The notes under the pieces are model-generated. The model worked only from the letters and a program-made list of their open reading frames with translations. It ran no database searches and was not told the DNA's origin. From Golubevia sp. BC0850 (taxonomy: Eukaryota > Basidiomycota > Exobasidiomycetes > Golubeviales > Golubeviaceae), in contig JAAVVG010000001.1 in the NCBI GenBank assembly GCA_012976225.1, positions 1,364,001 to 1,428,000 of the forward strand: a stretch of 64,000 bases of DNA. The letters run 5' to 3'. Shown in pieces: positions 45,791-58,222 of the stretch. Positions within the stretch are counted from its first letter, which is position 1. Each line of letters opens with the position of its first letter. The position numbers and the translations under genes were made by a program.

Positions 45791-48700
45791 ATGGCTTCTT
45801 CCAGACCTTCATTACCCAGGAAACCTTCGGATAGCAATAGAAGAGATCATGAGAATCCATCAATCCTAAACGGTAGTGGAGGGTTCTGTCACTCTCAATC
45901 TCCTCCTCAAGATGCTTTCTACAACCCTAATCCTCAATCTCCTGCCTATACCTCAGCTGACTCTTATCGATACGGTTCGAATAGTCAGACAACTTCGTCA
46001 TCTCAATCCTCTTCTCCTCACTGGAGCTCACCTCAACCTGAAGCTTCAATCCCAAGACCTAGGATGCAATCCAATCATTCCTTCGATCACACCTCTTCTC
46101 CTAACCACACCTCGAACTATAACGATTCTGTGAGTAGCTACATAGTACTGGAAGGACAACAGATGAGAGGGCTTCTGGTTAGAAGGACCTTGGTATTGAG
46201 ACTTGTGGGTCGCACAGCTTATCATCCCCTTCCCCACTTCTCCTTCCCAACCCTAAAGCTATCGCCCAACCTTCGTTCCGAACAGCAGAGACCTGTGAGC
46301 CTGGGAGGCATCATATCTATGTACGCAAACTCAGATGATATCTACGAACCTGGCTCCGATTCAAATCCAACCAATGAAAGTAACAATTACTACAGCAGCA
46401 GCAGCAACAGCTATCACAATCCTGCAGCTTTCCCTCAACCTCAAATCTCTCACAATAGCCAGAATCGATCTCCTCATATCAGCCCGCCGTCGAACATCTA
46501 CTCTAATCAGCATTCAGGCTCAACTGCTAGCCATCGACTCTCCAGGCCGCTACCACCACCACCCACAGCTCCTCAAGCAACTTCCTCCTCTCCTCCTCCT
46601 TCTTCTTCTTACTACCAATCTCCATATCAAGTTGCATCGGACCAAATTCAAGCTTCAAGCTCCAATACTTCAACTCTAAGCAGCAAGTCAGCTAGCACTA
46701 CCACCTTTGCTAATGACTCTGGTCGAGATCACTTCAGGACACCTGAGTCTTCCACCTTCTCAAATTCGAATGGGGCGGGAGGGGCATCTCAATTGAATGG
46801 AAGTGGAATAAGGAACGGATACGAGTCAGGTCACAAACCTCAGCAGAGCTCTGTAGGAAGCTTCGGTCTTCCTGGAACTCCTTCTCAAGGTGCAGGTACC
46901 TCTTCCTCTGGCAGGGCTAACGCACCTGCTTGGAGTCCAGCTTTAAGCTCCGCTAGTCTTCCAGGAGGGGCTCATTCTAGCTCTAAGACTCAAGCCAGTC
47001 CTGCTTTCAGATTGGCCAACGATCTCACTGAAGCACCGGAAAGGACAGGCGACTGGAATGAAAATCAATCTGAAGTTCTTGGAGATAGTCCTGCTAGGCC
47101 AGTGTATGGAAGAACTACCTCTTCTTCTTCCTTCAACAAGAGACGACCAGAAGGATCCGCTCATTTGAACGAGCAGAGCGCTTCCGCAAGCCCAAATTCG
47201 CACTCGAACAGGCCGCCTATTCCCGTCATCATTCCGCCTCAATCCTCAAGACCTCATGCTGGACCTCTGTCTCCTAGAGCCCAACAGTTCGGAGCGAATC
47301 AGAGCGGAGACGATGGGTACAACTATTCGACTCCTCCCTCTTCGAGAGCAGAATGGAATAGAGATCCTTCACCGCGACCTCAAGACCCTCCCTCAGGTAG
47401 TCTTTCAAGGCAATCTTCTCGAGGCGGAGCAGATGGAGTGGAGAGAGATCAGCATGGATACCCAATCGACAGGAAGACGCCTCGCTACGTTGACGTTCAT
47501 GCTAGGACCGATAGCACCGGCAATCAAAGCGGTGGTCTTCTTTCTCCTACCATGTCTCCCGTCACGAGGACCTTTTCCGGAAATTCTAATCAAAACTTCA
47601 ATCCGATCTCTCGGATTCCTCCAGCTCCAAGTCGGAATCAGCAGCACCGACAGTCGAATGGGAACCCGGTCGAATACGTAGACTTCTCTCTTCTCTCCAA
47701 TCTAGCTGTGCTCTTAAGAGATGCAGTTCCACGAGGGGAACAGATCAAAGGTTCGATCGCCTATCCAGGGGCTTTCACCGGAAGAGATGTGGTCTCGACT
47801 CTTCAAGGTCTGATTCCGAAGGAGTTGGCTGCCGACTCGATGGGAATTGGCAACGATCTTAGGAATGGAAACTTCAAGAATTGGGAGGATGGAATCGGTT
47901 CTGAACAGAACAATCGAAGCAGGAGAGTAGCGCTGCTGGTCGCCAAGACTTTGAAGAAGCAGCTCTTCTTCCACGAAGTCGACTGGGGCGAAGGCGAGTT
48001 GAACGACGGAGTAGAAGATGTCTACATGTTCTTAGGTGACACTCTTGGAGAAGGTGATGAAATCTCAAATCGAAGGAATCAGAATTCTTTCAATTCGTTT
48101 GAGCCCTCAACTTCATCTTCAAATTCCCAGAGAAAGAGTCTCAAGCAAACGTCGGATCCATTCTCAGATGATTGGACGTCGCCTTTGGAAGCAAGTGGAC
48201 CTTTAGACCTCGGTTTACTCCTACCTTCTCACTCGAACAACCAGAATTCAGCTTCAGACTTAGATGAGTTACCTACCGGAATTTTCACTCCTTTAACTAG
48301 CTGCTATTCTCCTCTCTGTGGAAAACCGAATTCACCTCTTGGAACGGAATGCTACTCTTCTTCCTGTCCAAGATCGAAGTCTTCTCCTCTGAAAAGACAC
48401 ATCTCTTCAGCTTCAACCTCAGCCGCATCGCCTTTCGATACCAACAGTCTTTCGGCTTCGAACTCCTTCAACTCGAGCATGGGCGCAAGCGGCAGCGGAT
48501 TTGGAACTGCTCCCACCACTCCCAATGGAAACAGTGAGAACAGAGTCAACGCTAGAGCCTGGGTCGAGACTGTACCAAAGGAGTTGCTTAACTCTCTTTC
48601 GCAGAAGGAGATCGACAGACAGAATGCCATTCACGAGACGATCCAAAAGGAAGAGGAATTCTTGGCTGACGTCGAGTTGCTGGAGGAATTGTTCATCAAA

Positions 48701-51364
48701 GGTCTAGAGCGACCGAACGAGCAAGGAGACCCTCCGTAAGTAGCAGAATCGGTCGTGGGGGCTCTCAAGCTATTGCGATGGCACAATCAATGCTAACTCA
48801 ATCCCTTGTCCCTTCTATTTGTCTTCTCCTCCTTCCTATCTTCACAGTCCGATTCCGATAGGACCAGCAAGAGATGCTTTCATAGCTGAAGTATTCTCCA
48901 ACCATCGTGTTCTAGCTTTCCACATTCGAAATCTGGTGGAAAGACTCCATATCAGACAACGAGAAGAGCACCCGATTATTCAAGCGGTCGGAGACATCTT
49001 CCTCGATGCAGCTCTGGAATGGACCGAAGTGTACCAATCCAACTTGGTCAACTTCCCGCTGGCCAAGTCCAGAGTTCGAAGAGAGATGCAAATCAACCCC
49101 AGATTCAAGGAATTCATCGAGACCTGTCGTAGGCATCCTCTGGCTCATAGGCATGAACTCGACAGTTTCCTCTACAGACCCACTGCCAGATTGCAGAGAT
49201 ACCATCTTCACTTCGAAGCTATCATCAAGAAGACGGAAGCAACCAACGAAGACAGAGCCTCTCTGACTCAAGCTATGGAGATCATCGATGCTCAATGTAA
49301 AGATGCTCAAATCGGAGTCGCCTCGACTGAAACCAAGGTCAAGATCAGAGACTTCGCGTGGGGATTGGCTAACAAGAGGAACAAAGCCACCATCGATATG
49401 GATCTACTGCATCCAGAACGACAATTGGTTCATCAAGGAAGAGTTCTTCGAAAGCCAGATTTCACAGACTTCGAATGGACCGATCTTCAAGCTGTGCTCT
49501 TTGACAACTATCTGATAGTGGTCAAACCGAAGAAGGTCGAACAAGGAGACATCACTTCGCCTCGATACATTCTAGCCAAGAGGCCAATCCCTGTCGAGAT
49601 GATCGAACTCTCTGGTTTCAATGACGCTTCAGTCTCTCGATCTATCGGACTCTCCAACTTCCACATCAGGGAAAGGGACACCAGGGACCTATGGCCTTTC
49701 ACCGTTCAGCATATCGGAGGCAAGATGGAACCTCTCACCTTGTTCTCGGTCTCGAAGGAAGGAAGAGAGGAATGGAAGAAGAAGTTGGACGAAGCGATGG
49801 GTCTCAGATCAGCCGTTCAAGACGCTAACAAGGTCTTCGAGAGTCACGTCCTTTCCGACAACATCTTCGCTGTCCCAAGTGCTAGCAGTATCGATCCGGA
49901 CAGACCACCTCAGGGAGTTGATTCTTCGGTCTTTCACGGGAAGGTCACTTGCGCGGTTCCGTTCGCCACTGCGGACGGAAGAAGACTGGTCGCCATCGGA
50001 TGCTCTGATGGAGTTTGGATCGGACTACGAAACGATCCGAGGTCTCTGAGGAAGGTTCTCCACCTCAAGCTGGTCTCTCAATGTGCAGTGTTGGAACCAT
50101 TCGGAATCTTCGTGGTCCTAGCCGATAAGGTCCTGATCTCGTACTCTCTGGAAGCTCTGGTCCCATCCTCAGGAGGAGGAGCATCTCAATCTAGTCCGAG
50201 ACCACCTCAGAAGCTCAGCGGAAACAGAGACGTCGTTTTCTTCAGCGTGGGAGTCTTGAAAGAGAGAACGCTCTTGGTCTACATGAAGAGGAGAGCCAAT
50301 GAATGCGTCTTCAGAGCTTTGGAGCCTGTCATGAACGCCCCCAGAGCAGACCAAGGTAGATCCGGAGGTGGTCTCTTTGGTAGATTCGGAAAGGATACCA
50401 AGAATCCTGATTGGTTCAGAATTTACAAGGTGAGTGTCCTGAACTTCTGGTGTTTCTACCAAATCTGCCGCTGACTTCCTTCTCTCTATCTACACTCTCT
50501 TCGCTTCTGCAGACCTTCTTCATCCCATCCGAAGCCTATACGATGCAATTCCTGCGATCGAAACTCTGCATCGTCTGTGCTAGAGGATTTGAAATCATGA
50601 ATCTTGACAGTCTTCTGCCTGGAACGATCCCAGACTTCTCCCACTGTCCAAGGGACGATCCTCGAATCCAAGCTATCGCCAAGAGAGTCGAAACCGCCAA
50701 ACCTCTCGGAATGTTCAAGAGCTCTGAGAGCGAGTTCTTGCTATGTTACAACGACTTCGCCTGTTATGGTGAGTCTCGCGATGCAAGAATCCTCTTGTTC
50801 GTTAGTTGCAGAACAGTACTGATAGAACGTTTCTTCCTTCTTCTCTACATCCCTCAGTCGATCGAGTCGGAGAGCCTATTCGCTTGGACAACATCATCGA
50901 GTGGGAAGGCACACCTCAATCTGGTAAGTTGCTGAGTCTTGTTTTGGCACTGATCTCTTGAGTTCTGTGAGCTCTCCGCTAACCTCTTGACTCTACTTCT
51001 GGTTTCTCTCCCAGTCACCTTCCAAGCCCCTTACGTTCTAGCCTTCGACAGTCGGTTCGTCGAAGTCAGAGATTCGGCCACCGGTCGTCTAGTACAAATC
51101 ATCCGAGGATCCGACATGCGCTACGTTTCAGGTTCCAGTACCGTCTCCTCTAATGGGGTCTCCAGGCAAGACGGAGAGAGCGTCTACTCCCCTGAAGGAG
51201 TTCAAGACCAAACGATCATCATCACTCAACGAAGAAGAGCCAATGGTAGGAATCCATACGACTATCAAAGTGTCGTGGAACTGGTTTCCAACGTTCCAAC
51301 TCAGATCATCGCACCTACACTTTCTCACAGTAACACCATGTCCAGTAGAGCTGGATGGATTTGA
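45791..51364 (+). CDS. ROM2: Rho1 guanine-nucleotide exchange factor, Rom1/Rom2 type (DEP-DH-PH-CNH)
   Basis: Six exons: 45791..46129, 46259..48735, 48848..50429, 50513..50768, 50858..50923 and 51015..51364, giving 1689 residues. About 580 disordered Ser/Pro/Asn-rich residues are followed by a DEP domain (about 587-700: LSNLAVLLRDAVPRGEQIKG, FTGRDVVSTLQGLIP). The DH domain starts near 880 (RQNAIHETIQKEEEFLADVE, FKEFIETCRRHPLAHRHELD, RPTARLQRYHLHFEAI). A PH domain (DLQAVLFDNYLIVVKPKK) and a C-terminal CNH propeller (VTCAVPFATADGRRLVAIGC, APYVLAFDSRFVEVRD) complete it. Rom2-type proteins load GTP on Rho1 at the plasma membrane and control cell-wall integrity. Intron 1 (129 nt) is a multiple of three and stop-free. 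The ROM2 symbol is by architecture. Confidence 0.88.
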
Positions 51365-52201
51365 GAAGAGTATCCTCTCCCTTTTTCTTCCTAGTTCTTC
51401 CCCCTTTGATTCAGTTCAACACCCCCATTTCTTCAACTCGCTATACCCACCTTTATCTATCACTTTAAAGGGACGGACTTTTCTCTCTCTTTCACTTTCC
51501 CGTTCCCTATCGAAATTCTCATCATTCTGCCCCTCTTCATTCTTTCTCCCCTGCCCTTCTTTTTGTTTTGCTGCTTATTCTTTTCCTTTTTGACTTGTTT
51601 TCTCGTTCACCTGTATAACAACACTTTCGATTTCTCTACAAAGAACCCATTCTTATTTGATTTGACCTTTCAAAATCACTCGTTTGTTCAGTCAGAAGGG
51701 GTGCTGATGGGCATTGAAAATTGATTGAGAGATGGAATGCATTGAGGTAAAGACAATGTGAGAAATTTGGTTCTGTTCGTGCTTATGATTGAGAAGATGT
51801 GAGGATTGTAAATTGTTCTGGGGTGTCGGAAAACGGAAATTGACAAGAGTGAGGGGGGGGGGGGCTTAAACAGAAGAGCGAATGGGCGTTTGTACGATCT
51901 GATAATGTAACGAAGAGGAGGCAAAAGCTAGGGATCAGGCAAGCACTAGACTAGGTGTGGGAATTTGAGAGAGAGAGGGGTAGAGGCGAGAAGAGAATGA
52001 GACTCACGATGTGGTTTGACTTGAAAGGGAGGAAATTGAGAAAGAACGAAGAGAGAGACCGGAGCTGAAGATAAGGAGCGACGGACTTGACATTTTGAAC
52101 TTGCGAACTGGGGTATTGGATGCGATGAGAGCAATGGAAGTTGAAGGTGGAAAGGGAAGTGCAATACTTGAAGAGAAAACGAAAGAGAGAAACCAATCTT
52201 C
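51365..52201. other. Convergent 3' intergenic region
   Basis: 3' flanks of the RhoGEF (+) and the 893-residue gene (-). Strongly T/C-rich on the + strand at 51370-51650; a G homopolymer (about 12) lies at 51851-51863. Short open frames only. Confidence 0.35.
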
Positions 52202-54883
52202 TCAGTGTCCACAAGTACAAGTTTCTGTATGATCTGAATGAGCTTTCTTCTTTCCTTTCGATTTTGATTCGATTTGAGCTGTTGCATCCTGAGTAGAAGT
52301 CTCATTCGAGACTCCACTTGCAATTCCCATTCCCTTCCCCTTGTTTCCAGTCCCAGCAGAACCTTCTTTAACTCCCTCTTTGGCCTTCTTCTTCTTCTTT
52401 AACAATTTCTTTCTTTTTCCACAAGCCTTCAACATTCTAGGAGGTTCACCATAAAACAATTCATAATCACAAAAAAGACAACACCATTCGTCCAAAAACA
52501 GGGAATTGGAACTAGTAGGATGATCTAAACCAGGTTTCGTATCCGGATCAACACGAGAGCTAGAATCTGAATTTGGATTTGAAGAGTTTGGATTTATAGA
52601 TGTCCCATTGGAAGGTAATCTGGAAGGCACGTAATTAGTCCTGTGGTGAACATTATTCATGTTTGCTTTCCTTCTTCTTGTCATCTTAGGTGGAGGCGGT
52701 AGAGTTTTCGGAACATTAGGACTTGAAGGAGTTGGAGGAAGAAGTGCTGATTTCTGTTTCAATGGAGAAGAGGAAGCAGAAACAGGAGCGTTGGAGTTGA
52801 TAGTTGATTTCTTGGGAGTTTGTGCAGGTTGGGTTTGAGTCGTTGGATTTGAAGTTTGTTGAATTGATGAGCTTGAAGTATCAACCTTAACTTTCCGATT
52901 GAGCTTTGAGTCTTCAGATTCCAAGCTGAAAGTAGGAGGTGGAGGAGGGGGATCAGTTAATGTGGTTGTAAATTTCCCATTCTTAAATCCCTTTGCCAAT
53001 TCCTTGTTAAGAAAGAACTTTTCTACATCTTCAGGAATTCCGACTCTAACTTCATTGACTGTACTCTGTTCCTTCTCTATCATTCTCGGCAGCTGGATTT
53101 TGTTACCTAAACTTTCAAGTTCGAGTTCTTTCTCCTTATCATTTCCATTTCCATCAGTTCCACTAGTCAAAGCTTCAGCAGCAGCTTTAGCAACAGCAAA
53201 CATAGCCACAGCGGAACCTAAAATCCCACCTTCTTTCTCAGTTAACTTGCTCAAAGATTTAGTAGCTTCCAAAACAGCATTGCTAATAGGGACCTCTTCC
53301 GAATTCAATTTGCTCTGAAACAATTCAATCGCTTTCCTAACCAAATTCAATCTTTCAGAAATCGGAGAATCGAACTTGAAATCGAATTTGCCATTTCCGA
53401 CTGGAGGAGGAGGAAGAAGAGGTTTAGGAGGAGGAGGAATGAGGTCTTCGTCGATGATTGAAGCAGCAGGTGAAGATGGAAGTGGTGGAGAAGAAGGTCT
53501 TAAAGAATTGGAAGAGTTTTCATCTTGAGTTGAGGTTTTCGAACCTGACCTTCGACCGCCGGTTGAAGAATCCACTGCTGTAAAGTAATCTGAATCTAAT
53601 CTCTCTGTAGGTTCATTCTCCACATCCCCTTTCGAATCTTCTTCATTAGATTTACTTGTTGAATTTCCCGAACTTTTCCCAGATGTTCCAGCTCTAGCAG
53701 CTCTGATGGCAGCTATCGACATTTTCGGTGCAGCCCCACCTCCACCTCTCATAGCCTGAGCTCTTTTCTCAGCTTTACTACTTCTTTTCAAAGGTTTCTT
53801 ATCTTTTTCTTTCTCCTTTTCAGCCAATTCAAGTTCTTTCCTCTTGATTTCTTCTGATTCTCTTTCTTGAATTTCCTTCCTTTTCAGATCTTCAGCCTCT
53901 TTAATCCTAACTCTAGCACTCCTAACAGCTCTAAACCTTTTAGAAACTTCTTGTCTAATAAGTGCCAAAGGTCTTTTAGAAAGTGGTATCCTAGGTTTAA
54001 CCAAATAGTATAAAGGAGGAGGTAAATCTTCTTCATATTCGATTTCTCTTTCATTTTCTTTTAAAGGTTCTCTTTGATATTCCTTGTCATCATTCTCAAC
54101 ATCTCCTTCATTGTTGTTATTCCCAAAGAAACCTCTTTCATTTGATGATTCATCGATTCTAGATGCATAAGCTGCATTCCCACCATCTCCTAATCCAGGA
54201 TTATGACTAGATCTAATATTTTTCCTCTTCTTCTTATTTCCAGATGCACCGTCTGTCCAAGCGAAATCTAGACTAGCTCCATCATCTTCTTCATCTTCAT
54301 CTTCTAAGAATGGTCCTTTCTCTTCATGACTTTCACCTTGATGATATTCTTTGAAGATCTCGGTATAATTCTTCGATTTCCCGTTCCCATCTCCTCTCCC
54401 ATTCCCATTTCCCGATCCTGATTTCATCCTCCCGTTCATACTGATTTCTTCCCGATTCTTTGCAGAACCTTCATGAGAGATTTGATTCTTGAGCATATAA
54501 TCTTCTTCCTCTCCATCATCTCTTGAAGACTCTCCCCCCGACGTATTCTTATAAGGGAAATCGACTCTCCCGCTAGGTGTAGAATTTAGACTAGACCTTT
54601 TCAACAATTCCTCCACTCTACCTCTAGCCCCACTCATATCAGGATCAACTCCTATTTCCTTTAACTTCCTAATCAAAACTCTTTGGATCTCTTTAGAATC
54701 ATTCATAGGTTCCAAAATCATCCTAGCAGCCAGAAATGGATCCCAAGAAGCTTCCGAAGCTGTAGTTGAAGGTTTTGAAAGGTTACCAAATAAGGAAGTC
54801 GTTGTTGAAGAAGTGTCTTGATTTTCAGTAGAGATCGGATCTGAAGATTCTTTGATGATAGCTTCTTTCTCTCCAGAAGACAT
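52202..54883 (-). CDS. Low-complexity protein with charged coiled-coil and Cys-rich C-terminus, unknown function
   Basis: A single 893-codon exon. The N-terminal quarter is polar with acidic blocks (DDGEEEDYML, FLEDEDEEDDGASLDFAW). Residues of roughly 290-390 form a highly charged, probably coiled-coil segment (LIRQEVSKRFRAVRSARVRI, EKEKEKDKKPLKRSSKAEKR). Poly-Pro runs follow (IPPPPKPLLPPPP, DPPPPPPTF). The most ordered part is near the C-terminus: NSLFLDEWCCLFCDYELFYG then EPPRMLKACGKRKKLLKKKK. The protein ends TETCTCGH. The CC-x2-C and terminal C-x-C-x-H clusters suggest a small metal-binding fold (inference). No named family is recognised. The A-rich, Lys-rich segment after ACGKRKK is a likely nuclear or nucleolar signal. 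Confidence 0.75.
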   Translation of the reverse strand: MSSGEKEAIIKESSDPISTENQDTSSTTTSLFGNLSKPSTTASEASWDPFLAARMILEPMNDSKEIQRVLIRKLKEIGVDPDMSGARGRVEELLKRSSLNSTPSGRVDFPYKNTSGGESSRDDGEEEDYMLKNQISHEGSAKNREEISMNGRMKSGSGNGNGRGDGNGKSKNYTEIFKEYHQGESHEEKGPFLEDEDEEDDGASLDFAWTDGASGNKKKRKNIRSSHNPGLGDGGNAAYASRIDESSNERGFFGNNNNEGDVENDDKEYQREPLKENEREIEYEEDLPPPLYYLVKPRIPLSKRPLALIRQEVSKRFRAVRSARVRIKEAEDLKRKEIQERESEEIKRKELELAEKEKEKDKKPLKRSSKAEKRAQAMRGGGGAAPKMSIAAIRAARAGTSGKSSGNSTSKSNEEDSKGDVENEPTERLDSDYFTAVDSSTGGRRSGSKTSTQDENSSNSLRPSSPPLPSSPAASIIDEDLIPPPPKPLLPPPPVGNGKFDFKFDSPISERLNLVRKAIELFQSKLNSEEVPISNAVLEATKSLSKLTEKEGGILGSAVAMFAVAKAAAEALTSGTDGNGNDKEKELELESLGNKIQLPRMIEKEQSTVNEVRVGIPEDVEKFFLNKELAKGFKNGKFTTTLTDPPPPPPTFSLESEDSKLNRKVKVDTSSSSIQQTSNPTTQTQPAQTPKKSTINSNAPVSASSSPLKQKSALLPPTPSSPNVPKTLPPPPKMTRRRKANMNNVHHRTNYVPSRLPSNGTSINPNSSNPNSDSSSRVDPDTKPGLDHPTSSNSLFLDEWCCLFCDYELFYGEPPRMLKACGKRKKLLKKKKKAKEGVKEGSAGTGNKGKGMGIASGVSNETSTQDATAQIESKSKGKKKAHSDHTETCTCGH

Positions 54884-55453
54884 CTGACTGGACTTGTTAA
54901 ATTGATTTTCCTCCTCAATTTCTCCCTCAATGAAACCACAAGGAGGTGTGGTTGTAGTGGGAGAAGAAACCTCATTCGAATTACAACTGTTCCCTTCCTC
55001 TTCCTCTACGTTCCGATCTGATTCTCCACAGGTGGAATCGGAGACTGAAGCTTTCGATCGTGATTCAGAAATGGATATTTTGGTTCTGATAGGTAGATTG
55101 GAAGTGCTTCTGAAGATTGAAGTTGAAGTTGATGGGAGGGTAGCGGAATTGAGTCCTGAAGTTGGAGAGGAAGTTCGACGAGGCAGGACCTAGAGATTTT
55201 GAGGAACATTTGATGTGAATTGAAGGGGATTTTGGTAGCACGATGTAAAGGGAAGATAGAAGGATGGGGAGTTTAGGAACGGATAGGCAAGGCTTCTAAT
55301 CACTTCTCTCCTCGATGTCTTCTTCCTTCTTGGCAGATTTCATACGACCACAGAATGATCCAAAGCTTTACCCGTAGATTCCAAGGAGGGAAAGCATGGT
55401 AGATTTCACAGGCCGCCTGCTTCCACCTTTTTTCGTTTTGCTTCTCTCTCTAT
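54884..55453. other. Intergenic region, no supported gene
   Basis: Upstream of the 893-residue gene and downstream of the tiny gene at 55454. An open frame at 54930-55193 (+) overlaps the promoter and has no domain. CT-rich tracts occur near 55440-55470. Confidence 0.3.
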
Positions 55454-55722
55454 CTATTGCATTTTCCCTCTCTTGACCGTCTGGATCTTCTCCAAAAAGC
55501 CAGTCTGTAACGCTTTGTATTCTTCATCACTTTGATCTTTGAAAAGGAACTCACCTTTATCTGCCTCCTGGTTGGAGTATTGTCAGCACCCTGAACTCTA
55601 CCTGGGACCTCTCCAGCTGGTCCAGCTTCTGTATCTTCATCATGCATCTGTCGACCTGAACCTGAATCTGAATTAGGATCCGATTGACTTTGAGTGGCCG
55701 TTGTATCTGTCTGACCACTCAT
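55454..55722 (-). CDS. Tiny hydrophilic protein, unknown
   Basis: Two exons, 55555..55722 and 55454..55504, joined in phase 0 (CAGATAAAG|GTGAGT ... TTACAG), give 72 residues. The protein is polar and Gln/Thr/Asp-rich at the start (MSGQTDTTATQSQSDPNSD), then TRRQIKTGFLEKIQTVKRGK as a basic amphipathic C-terminal helix. The clean splice signals and the divergent position opposite GET2 (384 bp between starts) support a real gene. No family is recognised. Confidence 0.5.
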
Positions 55723-56106
55723 GAGCTGGCTTGAAGAGGGAGAGACCGAGAGGGTAGAGAAAAGAGGTGAGCAGGTCTAGATGGCCTTCACTTGATGGAG
55801 AATGTGCTAATCAGATGAGAGAGAATTGAAAGTTGAATTGTTGAAGCTTCACTGGACTGAAATTCTGTCTAGTGATTCAAAGGCTCTCTTGATTCAAAGA
55901 TTCAAAGATGAGATAGGTAATCCAGTGTAGGAGGTTTTGTTAGTAGAGTTGAATGCGAACTTGAAGAGAAGTTAAAGCCGCCAGTGCAACTCAACTCTTC
56001 ACCTCCAACTCCTGCCAATCGATTCTATCTTCTTTGATTCTTCTCCTGTTTTCTATCGATCTAAGTTTTTGAAGACGTGAACTGTTCAGCCTCAAGACCA
56101 CTTCAA
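55723..56106. promoter_or_regulatory. Divergent intergenic region, tiny gene / GET2
   Basis: 384 bp between two start codons, with near-duplicated short words around GATTCAAAG (55874-55910). It must hold both promoters. Confidence 0.35.
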
Positions 56107-57838
56107 ATGTCAGAATCTCAAGCAGAAGCAGAAGCAACTCCTCCAGCTTCTCCTCCTCTCGACGCAGCAGCGGCCGCGAAAGCCAAGAGAGAAGCTCGTA
56201 AAGCCCGAATCCAAGCTGGTGGAAATGAGAGATTAGCCAGAATTACAAAGTCAGGTAGAGGGGAAGAAGCTGAAACTTTATACAAAACTCATCAACCTTT
56301 GAATCCAAGTGCAAGACCAACTTCCCCATCAACACCAACACCAACACCAACAGCAGATCACGATAACGATCCAGAAGAGATCGACATTTCAACCCAACAG
56401 CACAGAGAAAGGGAAGCTATGATAAGAGCCAAAGCCTCAGAAAGAAGGAATCAACCATTTCAAGAAGGTCCTTCTGGAAATCAACCTGGTCAAGAAGGAA
56501 TTCAAGATCCTTTTCAAGCTATGATGGCTGCTTTACAAGGAGGTGGTGGTAGTGGTGGTGCTGGAGGAGAAGGTCAAAATCCATTCGAAGGTTTACCTTT
56601 TGATCCAAGTCAATTGTTTGGAATGATGGGAGGAGGACCACCTGGTAGTGGAGGAATTCCACAAGGAAGAGGTTTAAACGTCAATGGTCAATCAGTTCAA
56701 AAACCCAACAAAACCAAATTGGACAGATTTTTCGATCTACTACATTCTTTAATCTTTGTAGGGTTGGGATTGTTCTTGGCTGGAAGCGCTTTGAGAAGTA
56801 GTAGTGGTAGATTGGAGAATGGTCAACATGGAATTAAATTGAGAGATGCGGAAGAGGTGGAACCTACTACTGGTTTGACAGAAGGGACTGGAGGTGAATC
56901 TTCTACTACTACTACCTTACAAAAATGGGCTAGGTTGGGTTATGAGAAACCTACTCAGTGGGAAGCTCATTTCTTTCAAGTTCCAGATTTGGAGATGTTT
57001 AATTTACATGGAGTGGTGAGTCATTTTTGTTAGGGAGAAGAGGGGGAAAAGGAAGATGTCAAATCGGATAAAACAGGATCAGCTTCTAAGAAAGGTAGTT
57101 GGAAGCAGGACCTCGCAATTGGAGGGAGTATAGGAGAAAGGCGATCAACTTCTAAATCCTAACCCTTCTTTCACCCTTCCCTGTTCTTCGCCCCCTCGCC
57201 CCTCTTTCTCTTTCCATTTCTTATCTACCGAACCACATCCTTTAAACAGCCAATTTTCTGGCTTATCATCTCCTTAGAAGTCATGCTTCAATCAACTAGG
57301 ATCATGATATTCAGAGTGAGTTTTTCCATTCGACCCTTTTCTCCTTTTTGTTTCGATTTCTTCCGATCCTTTTTTCCTTGCTGCTTTCCTGGGCTCTACA
57401 ATTTCTCCATCTAACTTCTGGCTTTTCAACCCTCTCCCATTCAAAACCTTCAATCCCTTCTCTTCATCTAACCCAAACGTCCCATCTCTCCTCCTTTTCC
57501 TTCTCCCTTCCGTTCCTCTAAAGAACCGCCCCTCCCCCTCCTCTCTCCTCTACACGATCTCAAGCTACATTCCCCCTCAATTCTCAACTTTCAAGACTTT
57601 AATCCAAACAGCCGCTTCCTATTGGGTTTTACTTACTTCCTTGATCAACGACTTGGCTCTTTTGATCTTTACAGTTGGGGTAACAATCCTTTATGCTGGT
57701 TGGGCTAGTGGAGCTCCTATCGGATTCGGAAGTCCCTTAGGAGCTGGGTTGGGAATGGGAGAAGGAGGAGCTAGTAGAAGTGAAAAAGTGGGAGGGTTTG
57801 ATGCAACTGGTGCTGGAGTCCCCATGCCTGGAGCCTAA
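56107..57838 (+). CDS. GET2: GET complex subunit Get2 (tail-anchored protein receptor)
   Basis: Three exons, 56107..57015, 57250..57315 and 57524..57838, give 429 residues. The cytosolic N-terminus carries the Get3-binding basic helix AKREARKARIQAGGNERLAR (about 28-50), the hallmark of Get2/CAML. A Gly/Pro/Gln-rich linker follows. Three membrane segments are visible: FFDLLHSLIFVGLGLFLAGS (about 205-227), FWLIISLEVMLQSTRIMIF (exon 2, about 305-323) and WVLLTSLINDLALLIFTVGV (about 362-388). With Get1 it forms the ER receptor that takes tail-anchored proteins from Get3 and inserts them. Acceptor choice for exon 3 (CTCTAAAG at 57523) is the only one in phase after a long AG-free pyrimidine stretch. 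Confidence 0.85.
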
Positions 57839-58222
57839 AAAGGGAAAGGAAATTGAAATCTTTGTTTTGAAATCAATTCTGCAATTTTTACTGAATGGAT
57901 CCCTGTTCGAAAGGAGGTTCTTATTGAGATTGTTTTCTCTGCTGTCGTGGTGGCGAGAATCCAATCTTCGTATTTGGAAACTATGCTCGAATCTCAACTC
58001 CTTTTTCACTCAAGTTTCATTCTCATGATCGACATTCACAAACAACCAAGAGCAAAAAGAACAGGTGGTAAATTCTCTACAGAAGGAGCATTAGGAATCA
58101 GGCCATAAGGAAACAGAAATCAAAAGCGCTAGTCTTGCTCACCCCCCGCCCCCGGGAGCGACTGAGAAACTTAAAGTTGCTCACTGCTTCTCGAGGAATT
58201 CTTTCATCTTCGCCAAATGAGC
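57839..58222. other. Intergenic region, no supported gene
   Basis: 3' flank of GET2 up to the end of family copy C. A C/G-rich run (CCCCCCGCCCCCGGG) lies at 58143-58157. Confidence 0.3.

Noticed and set aside
51851-51863. Poly-G run as a possible regulatory G-quadruplex
   Set aside because: A single homopolymer run in a 3' intergenic region without further G-tracts; not enough support.
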